The notes beneath the pieces were generated by a model, which saw only the letters and a program-made list of their open reading frames with translations, was not told the origin of the DNA and searched no databases. Both the position numbers and the translations under genes were made by a program. A stretch of DNA of 6,984 bases from positions 36,094 to 43,077 of the forward strand of contig QHYP01000069.1 in NCBI GenBank assembly GCA_003224195.1, written 5' to 3'. Within the stretch, counting starts at the first letter, position 1. Each line of letters starts with the position of its first letter. Below are positions 1 through 4,152 of the stretch, one piece after another. This DNA comes from Acidobacteriota bacterium (GTDB lineage: Bacteria; Acidobacteriota; Terriglobia; Acidiferrales; UBA7541).

Positions 1-1816
1 AATATCCCCGATGAGAGAAATGGAACCCCACCCCCATACCGGCGCCGTTTTCGGGCTTGCGTGAGCCCCAGCCGGACTTCTCCGCCGCGAGTTCAAGCAC
101 ACCTCGCATGCGTGCGGCGTCGAACTCTGGTTGGCCGGGGTTCGCCCCTCCACACGGGCTTGCGATGCGAGGGGCCTTCAACAACTCCAGCCGGAACTCG
201 ACCGGGTCTTTTTCCGCCGCGTGGGCCAGCTCGTCGAGGAACGATTGAAACACCCATGCGTATCCGTTACTGCCCGGAGCACGCAACGCATAGGTGGGCA
301 CGCCGAGCGGCATCAGCGAAGCTCCAAAGAAAAAGTTGGGAACGAAGGTTCCCGGAAACTCATTCGCGCCGATTCCGGCGGATGGCGCAAATTGCTGGCC
401 TTGGCCAAAGCTCACAAAATGATTCCGCCAGGCAACCAGCTTGCCGGATGCGTCGACTCCAGCCTTCAGGAAGTGAAATCCGGCCGGGCGATAGTGATCG
501 TGGTGAAAATCGTCTTCGCGGGTCCAGAGGAGAAGCTTGACCGGCACGCCGGCAACCTTGGCGATCCAGGCAGCCTCCAGCATGTAGTCATTGGTCAGGC
601 GCCGTCCGAATCCGCCCCCCGCGCGCACGAGATGCACGGTGATGTCGCTTTCCGGTATTCCGAGCAACTGAGCAACTTGCTGGCGGCCTCGCTCCGGCGT
701 CTGGCTCGGCGACCACATCTCAAGCTTGCCCTCCTTGTAATGCGCCAGACAGTTCTGAGGCTCCATCGGCGCGTGCGCCAGGAATGGATAGGAGTAGGCC
801 GCCTCTACGACTTTCGCAGCGGAGTGCAACGCCGCTTCGATTTCGCCGTCGTTGCGCAGAGTAAACGCGGGAGGTTGCTTTGCTAATTCTTCCGCACGCC
901 GCGCGAATCCTTCGCTGCTCTGTTGCGCGGTCGGCCCTTCATCCCACTTCACTTGCAACTTCTGCCGTGCGGTGTTCGCTTGCCACCAGGTATCGGCGAG
1001 GATCGCCACTCCGCCGTGCAGACCGAGCAGTTCCTGAGTACCCTCAACCACGAAGGCATGCCGCACGCCTGGGATCGCCTTGATCTCATTTGCGCTGACA
1101 ACCTTTCCCGCGAACACTGGACATTTTTCGTACGCGACCCAAAGCATGCCCGGAACTCTGAAATCAATGCTGTAAATGGGTTTCCCCGTCGCGATCGCAG
1201 CGTTGTCGACGCCCGGCGTGGGCTTGCCGACGATCTTGTACTCTTTCGGTTCCTTGAGTGTGACCGTCTTCAGATCCGGCGGCGTCAGCGTGGCGGCTGT
1301 GGCAGCGAGCTCGCCGTAACTCAGTGCGCGCACCGGAGAATGATGGAGCACGCGGCCGGAGGATGTAGACAGCTCTGATTCCGGGACGCCCCAGGTCTGG
1401 GCGGCAGCGGCCACGAACATCTGCCGGGCGGCAGCGCCCACACGCCGCAAGGGATCCCAGTTGATCGGCGTTGCCGTACTCCCGCCGGCGCGCTGCGGGC
1501 CGTATTTCGACTCATCGAGATCTGCCTGCTCGATGCGCACGTCTTTCCAATCCACATCGAGCTCTTCGGCGATCAACATGGGCAGATGCGTCTTAACACC
1601 CTGTCCAATCTCAGGGTTCTTGGCCATGATCGTCACGGCGCCATCCGCGGTGATGCGAATAAAGGCATTGGGCGTGAGCGCCGGCGGAGCCGCTGCCTGC
1701 GGTCCTTCCGCAAACATCTCCGCGACGGGATCGGTATAGAGGGCCAGCAGAATTCCTCCTCCGCCCAGCGCGGTTACGCGAAGAAAGGAGCGACGGTCGA
1801 GGAGCACGGTTTGCAT
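1..1816 (-). CDS. Molybdopterin-binding subunit of a xanthine dehydrogenase/aldehyde oxidase-family enzyme, IorB-like (3' partial)
   Basis: The frame reads unbroken from ATG at 1816 to the left edge, about 605 residues; the C-terminus is outside the window. The start is supported by AGGAGG four bases upstream. The N-terminus has a twin-arginine signal (RRSFLR, about residues 8-13, then a glycine/leucine-rich stretch), so the folded protein is probably exported by Tat to the periplasm. Family hallmarks in order: GGSTATP near 111-117 followed by DPLRR; a hammerhead-like domain around 200-300 (KPTPGVDNAAIATGKPIYS); HAPMEPQNC near 348-356; GGGFGRR near 400-406; and RAPGSNGYAWVFQSFLDELA near 511-530. 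These match molybdenum cofactor-binding subunits that hydroxylate N-heterocycles or aldehydes; IorB-type proteins usually have over 700 residues, so roughly 100-150 are missing, including the expected catalytic glutamate. The usual partner is a small [2Fe-2S] subunit (IorA type). None is encoded upstream, so it may lie past the left edge. The substrate cannot be inferred. Family call is firm; the IorB subtype is likely. Confidence 0.93.
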   Translation of the reverse strand, partial: MQTVLLDRRSFLRVTALGGGGILLALYTDPVAEMFAEGPQAAAPPALTPNAFIRITADGAVTIMAKNPEIGQGVKTHLPMLIAEELDVDWKDVRIEQADLDESKYGPQRAGGSTATPINWDPLRRVGAAARQMFVAAAAQTWGVPESELSTSSGRVLHHSPVRALSYGELAATAATLTPPDLKTVTLKEPKEYKIVGKPTPGVDNAAIATGKPIYSIDFRVPGMLWVAYEKCPVFAGKVVSANEIKAIPGVRHAFVVEGTQELLGLHGGVAILADTWWQANTARQKLQVKWDEGPTAQQSSEGFARRAEELAKQPPAFTLRNDGEIEAALHSAAKVVEAAYSYPFLAHAPMEPQNCLAHYKEGKLEMWSPSQTPERGRQQVAQLLGIPESDITVHLVRAGGGFGRRLTNDYMLEAAWIAKVAGVPVKLLLWTREDDFHHDHYRPAGFHFLKAGVDASGKLVAWRNHFVSFGQGQQFAPSAGIGANEFPGTFVPNFFFGASLMPLGVPTYALRAPGSNGYAWVFQSFLDELAHAAEKDPVEFRLELLKAPRIASPCGGANPGQPEFDAARMRGVLELAAEKSGWGSRKPENGAGMGVGFHFSHRGY

Positions 1817-1820
1817 GGGA

Positions 1821-1826
1821 CCTCCT
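1821..1826 (-). promoter_or_regulatory. Shine-Dalgarno site of the IorB-like gene
   Basis: The minus strand reads AGGAGG, then TCCC, then ATG. This is a full match to the anti-Shine-Dalgarno core with a short 4-base spacer, and it fixes the start of the molybdoenzyme gene at 1816. It also places the twin-arginine motif at residues 8-13, as expected for a Tat substrate. Confidence 0.85.
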
Positions 1827-1847
1827 AATTCTCTGCCGAGGCCTCTC

Positions 1848-1878
1848 ATTCTACAGCCAAAGTCTGGATCGCATTCAA
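1848..1878 (-). promoter_or_regulatory. Possible sigma70-like promoter for the IorB-like gene
   Basis: On the minus strand TTGAAT (1878-1873) and TAGAAT (1853-1848) resemble -35 and -10 boxes and would start a transcript about 25 bases before the ATG. The spacer is 19 bases, longer than the optimal 17, and the -35 match is partial, so this is a weak call. Its place between the terminator-like hairpin and the ribosome binding site fits an independent promoter for the oxidoreductase gene. Confidence 0.3.
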
Positions 1879-1897
1879 GCAACACAGGGGCGAACCG

Positions 1898-1950
1898 AAA
1901 AAATCGCCGAAGGAACGTTCCGCCAATTGAAACCCTTCGGTTAGGCGATT
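1898..1950 (-). terminator. Candidate rho-independent terminator after the VWA gene
   Basis: Read on the minus strand, CCGAAGG (1940-1934) and CCTTCGG (1913-1907) form a perfect 7-bp stem. An outer AATCG/CGATT pairing (1950-1946 with 1906-1902) extends it across a 5-base bulge. A run of six T (1903-1898) overlaps the end of the outer stem. It begins about 45 bases after the VWA stop codon, where termination of the receptor/VWA transcript would be expected. The 20-base loop is large for an intrinsic terminator, and folding energy was not computed. No T-run follows on the plus strand, so it would act in the minus direction only. Confidence 0.5.
1912..1921. repeat. 10-bp perfect palindrome GGAACGTTCC
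   Basis: GGAACGTTCC is its own reverse complement. It overlaps the last two bases of the 1907-1913 arm of the terminator-like hairpin and extends into its loop. It could be a small operator or a coincidence; no second copy was noticed in the intergenic stretch. Confidence 0.3.
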
Positions 1951-1993
1951 CCTTGCCCGCTACCAAAGCCGGCGATGATTCGCAGGACCCCTT

Positions 1994-4138
1994 TCACTTG
2001 CCCGGCGGTGCGTTGGCGGGACGAATCAGCAGCGGCGCGCGCGGAAACGCAAAGCTTCCGGCCGCGTCGTCAATGACATTGACCTGGCACGTGTAGAGGC
2101 CGGGCTTAAGCGATTGAAGCGGCAAATCGATCTGAAAGATGACCGCCTTGCGCTCAGGCGCGTTCACTTCGCTGGCCACGATGGGCTTCGATTCGTAGAC
2201 CTTTGCGGCGCCCTGCAAGAATTCGATGCTTGTCAGGACTCGGACGGCATCCCGACCTGGTTTCGCGGCTTGCCCGCCTTCCTTCGCGGCGGCCTCCGTG
2301 TTCTTGCTCCGCGCCGGATCGTACACCTCAAATTGCAGATATAGATGCTGGTCCTGCCGGAAAACGTGGGTCACATTAGGAACGAGTTCGAATTTGTCGC
2401 GGACAAGTGGATTCGGTCCGCTCCTCTTGCCCGGGAAGGGAACCCTCTGGTTCGCCAGCACAACCGAGCTCAACCTCATCGGCGCCTTGCGCAGGTCAGG
2501 AATCTGAACGTCGGTTTCAAAGGAGCCTATGCGGCCCGTCTGGTTCTCCCGCACAATAAACTTCAAGTGAAAAGAGCCCGGCGGCAGCACGAAGCCGGTA
2601 TTGTACTGCACGTTCTTCGAGCGCACTTGCCGGCCCTGGTCCACAGCGAGCTTGACCGTATCGCGAAGATGCCCGACAGGCATCTTCCCGCCCTCGCGCA
2701 CTTCGCCAATGATGTCGATCGTGGCGTTGTCCTTGTCTTTTTCCGAAACGAAGGGTATCTGCGAGCCGGGAATCACCAGCGAGACAGCGAGATAGTAATG
2801 CGCGTCGTCCTGGCGGAAATGCGCCGCGCCCGCATAAACGATGACATCCGTCTGCGGCAAATCGGACGTAAGCTCGTCTTCGAGCTGTTGTTCGCGACCC
2901 GCGCGATTCATGTGCTCAAAATCACGATCGGCGTAATAGCCGGAACGATGGTCCAGCTTCACGTTTGGCCGCTTGACTTGAACGCGCAGCCGCCGAAATC
3001 TACCGTCGCGCGCCTTGTTGCTGCTCGTGAACCCAAGCACGTAATACGCCGAACTGTCTTTTTGCACCTGTGAAAAAACGGCCCCAAAATCGTTGGAATC
3101 GAAGAACGCTTTTCCGCCGGTGTCGGCCGCGAGCGTGGAAAGCGTCTCCTGCGTTGCGGCGTTGGAGTCGAACTGGTCGAGCACCGATCGCCCCGAATAC
3201 GCGGAGACACCGTGCAGGCTGGCCGATTGCGCCGCGCCGCCCGCCGGCAGCGCTTCCAGCCCGCGAATATCGAGCGGATAAATCGACACGTTCGCCTTGA
3301 CCGCCGCGGCCGTCGCGGCCCGCAGCGCCGACTCGTTGTCGATGTCCGAACGGCTGATTCCGTTGCTGAAATAGATGATCGATTTCTTTTGCGAGATCTT
3401 GCCGAGCCCCTGCATCAAGGATTGCAGCGCCAACAGCTTGCGATCGGTGTTGAACTGGTTGTAGTCGGTGTCGTCTACCGCGAAGGAACCGCTCGTCTCC
3501 GCTCCGCCTTCCGCGCTCCCGGTCCCGTCGCTCTCAAAGCCTTGTCCCTGTCCCGACGTGTAAGCGGAGAGTGCGCTAAGGATCTTCGTTTTGTCGCCTG
3601 TAAAGTCCAGATCCACGCGCAACGAAGTGGCCAGTGAGACCAGCGCCACCAAATCCGCGGGCTGGAGATGACTCTCCACGAATTTATTCGCCGCATTCAC
3701 GGAACGTTCGATCTGCTCCGGGTCCATCCCCGTGAAATCGAAAAACAGGAGCATCAGCCGCCGGTCGCGCGCGTCAAGCGGTGCTGCCTGTGTTGGACCT
3801 GCTCGCAAAAGGCCGCCTTCAGCCGCGCTGCCCGTTACCGTGGCTTCGGACTTCCCCGCCAGCGCCAGTTCATCCACATTCTCGAAATCGAAACTGCGGA
3901 TCTCCTGCTGCTTCCCGTCTTCGTAAACAGTGAAGTCCTCCTTCTTCAAGCCACGCACCAGGTCGCCATTTTTGTCGCGCACCACGACGTTGACGAGCAC
4001 AAGCTCCGATGTGACCCGGATCCGGCCGGGAGCCTGCGTCGGCTGTTGCGGCGCCTCCTGCGCGACAGCCATCCAAAAGGGCTGCAAGAGGAGCGCCGCA
4101 GCCGTCGCGCAGGCGGATGTTCTGGATCCTGGAACCAT
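1994..4138 (-). CDS. Secreted VWA-domain protein of the acidobacterial VWFA-related family
   Basis: This is a complete 714-residue protein with an N-terminal Sec-type signal peptide: a basic residue at R6, a hydrophobic stretch about 11-26, and an AVA cleavage site near 24-26. GGAAGGGG lies 6 bases upstream of the ATG. A beta-rich segment at about 40-85 (RVTSELVLVNVVVRDKNG, then LKKEDFTVYEDG) is the typical lead-in of the VWFA-related acidobacterial domain. The VWA domain spans about 125-400: the first strand LMLLFFDFTGM (128-138), KSIIYFSNG (252-260), YPLDIRG (287-293), the TGGKAFFDSND segment (340-350) and the closing YYVLGF and RSGYYA motifs. The MIDAS-like site reads DFTGM instead of DxSxS. 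A Gly/Ser/Glu-rich insert lies at about 194-218. Residues 430-714 are beta-rich and seem to hold two related modules. It follows the receptor gene by 13 bases and is probably in the same operon. The role is not established; adhesion, complex assembly or partner binding in the periplasm or at the surface is inferred from VWA folds. Confidence 0.92.
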   Translation of the reverse strand: MVPGSRTSACATAAALLLQPFWMAVAQEAPQQPTQAPGRIRVTSELVLVNVVVRDKNGDLVRGLKKEDFTVYEDGKQQEIRSFDFENVDELALAGKSEATVTGSAAEGGLLRAGPTQAAPLDARDRRLMLLFFDFTGMDPEQIERSVNAANKFVESHLQPADLVALVSLATSLRVDLDFTGDKTKILSALSAYTSGQGQGFESDGTGSAEGGAETSGSFAVDDTDYNQFNTDRKLLALQSLMQGLGKISQKKSIIYFSNGISRSDIDNESALRAATAAAVKANVSIYPLDIRGLEALPAGGAAQSASLHGVSAYSGRSVLDQFDSNAATQETLSTLAADTGGKAFFDSNDFGAVFSQVQKDSSAYYVLGFTSSNKARDGRFRRLRVQVKRPNVKLDHRSGYYADRDFEHMNRAGREQQLEDELTSDLPQTDVIVYAGAAHFRQDDAHYYLAVSLVIPGSQIPFVSEKDKDNATIDIIGEVREGGKMPVGHLRDTVKLAVDQGRQVRSKNVQYNTGFVLPPGSFHLKFIVRENQTGRIGSFETDVQIPDLRKAPMRLSSVVLANQRVPFPGKRSGPNPLVRDKFELVPNVTHVFRQDQHLYLQFEVYDPARSKNTEAAAKEGGQAAKPGRDAVRVLTSIEFLQGAAKVYESKPIVASEVNAPERKAVIFQIDLPLQSLKPGLYTCQVNVIDDAAGSFAFPRAPLLIRPANAPPGK

Positions 4139-4144
4139 CGGCGG

Positions 4145-4152
4145 CCCCTTCC
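4145..4152 (-). promoter_or_regulatory. Shine-Dalgarno site of the VWA gene
   Basis: The minus strand reads GGAAGGGG, then CCGCCG, then ATG at 4138. The purine-rich stretch begins on the last base of the receptor stop codon TAG (4154-4152). Ribosomes finishing the receptor would therefore end on the initiation site of the VWA gene, which favours translational coupling. Confidence 0.7.

Noticed and set aside
131..886. A plus-strand open frame of 251 codons opposite the IorB-like gene
   Set aside because: It is in the mirrored register of the molybdoenzyme gene, whose minus-strand translation has several family motifs; the plus-strand product has none and lacks a convincing ribosome binding site.
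1817..1993. A small gene or riboswitch in the intergenic stretch
   Set aside because: No short frame with a start and ribosome binding site other than that of the IorB-like gene was found, and apart from the single hairpin I saw no structure resembling a known riboswitch.
2345..3073. A plus-strand open frame of 242 codons opposite the VWA gene
   Set aside because: It is also in the mirrored register of a well-supported gene, and its product shows no recognisable signal or domain.
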